A DNA stretch of 54,475 nt from Cytophagales bacterium. Its GTDB lineage: Bacteria; Bacteroidota; Bacteroidia; Cytophagales; Microscillaceae. A program made the position numbers and the translations under genes. Where the stretch lies: positions 1 to 54,475 of the forward strand of contig JAAFJG010000029.1 of the NCBI GenBank assembly GCA_013298075.1, read 5' to 3'. Under the pieces are notes generated by a model. It was not told the DNA's origin. It saw only the letters and a list, made by a program, of their open reading frames with translations, and did no database searches. Below are positions 54,106-54,475 of this stretch, one piece after another; position 1 is the first letter of the stretch; every line of letters starts with the position of its first letter.

Positions 54106-54320
54106 CAATATGGGTGACATAGTTGTAAAGGCTATAAAGGCTTAAATTTAGTATAAAAGAATTTTTTGTATTTAAAACATTAATTAAAAATAGATACGAC
54201 AAATTCCCGTAAGTATTTTTTATTCATTTAACCAAATACTAAAATTTAAAAGTATTGAAAAATGCCTTAATCATCTTTAAATAGCCTTTTTATGTTAAAT
54301 TCAAAATGTCACTCATATTG
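54106..54320 (-). mobile_element. MITE-like element, copy 2 (215 bp), inverted relative to copy 1
   Basis: Ends CAATATGGGTGACAT (54106-54120) and ATGTCACTCATATTG (54306-54320), flanked by TTATTT on both sides (54100-54105 and 54321-54326), a 6-bp target duplication. It matches copy 1 over its whole length when reversed. No gene inside. Confidence 0.85.
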
Positions 54321-54347
54321 TTATTTGATTTCAATTCTTTTTCTATA

Positions 54348-54363
54348 TCAATATGGGTGACAT
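54348..54363 (+). repeat. Solitary MITE end near the window border
   Basis: TCAATATGGGTGACAT, identical to the MITE end, preceded by TA, but followed by a different AT-rich sequence with repeats of AAAAAGCATAAAA. It may start another element that continues past the window end. Confidence 0.55.
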
Positions 54364-54475
54364 TAATTTAAACTGATGAAAAAAAGCATAAAAAAAGCTA
54401 AAAAAAGCATAAAAATTACTATTTTTGTTTTTTGAATAAAAAATAAAAAATAAAATATGCTTTTAAATACATTAA

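Overview
The window is about 54 kb of AT-rich DNA (roughly 30% G+C by eye) from a member of the Bacteroidota. The lineage call rests on several things: a type IX secretion sortase (PorU), a Bacteroidota-type FtsL-like protein, promoters of the TTTG-N19/20-TAnnTTTG kind instead of sigma70 boxes, and an almost complete lack of Shine-Dalgarno sequences. The long membrane/coiled-coil/GAF/PAS protein and the gene mix fit the Cytophagales side of the phylum, but that finer placement is only an impression. I see no rRNA, tRNA or CRISPR array.

Layout. Positions 1-6400 hold a cut-off gene end, a SAM methyltransferase divergent from ftsL, a Fic AMP-transferase, an exported SUMF1-domain protein and an OLD-type nuclease, separated by repeat-laden spacers. 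Positions 6400-11500 are housekeeping: enolase, a LolD-like ABC ATPase, a GT2 glycosyltransferase and P5C dehydrogenase. Positions 11600-13530 carry a tight two-gene module, an SMC/ABC-like AAA ATPase plus a DUF4276/TOPRIM-like partner, with its own promoter and a terminator; it looks like a defence module. A TPR protein, endonuclease V, porU and a flavin monooxygenase follow. Positions 20958-22880 are three tandem copies of a small predicted PD-(D/E)XK protein. About 1 kb of gene-free, hairpin-rich DNA with a small inverted-repeat element comes next. Positions 23883-29071 hold xthA, a PafA-like phosphatase, an OstA/LptA-like protein and an LD-carboxypeptidase.

Positions 29108-39317 are the most striking part: three tandem genes of about 1100 codons, each a nuclease-methyltransferase-specificity fusion of the type ISP family without the helicase. 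Copies 2 and 3 are nearly the same except in the segment expected to read the DNA target. The rest (39400-53800) is envelope and general metabolism: a DUF4153 protein, a KdsC-like phosphatase, galE, an orphan HTH protein, sixA, miaE, an MBL hydrolase, mscL, a GAF/PAS membrane protein, a GT4 glycosyltransferase, an AgcS symporter and MepB. The window closes with an ORF remnant split by a small transposable element.

Repeats. A REP-like family of about 160 bp built round a CCTCCAGAT/ATCTGGAGG hairpin occurs five times. A MITE-like element of about 216 bp occurs twice in opposite orientation, 31 kb apart; one copy changes the stop of the third small nuclease gene and the other interrupts an ORF, with a 6-bp target duplication. 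A 125-bp segment is duplicated at 1721 and 6250. Together with the restriction-modification, OLD, Fic and AAA/TOPRIM genes this gives a chromosome region in which defence genes and small mobile repeats are scattered among core genes, not gathered in one island.
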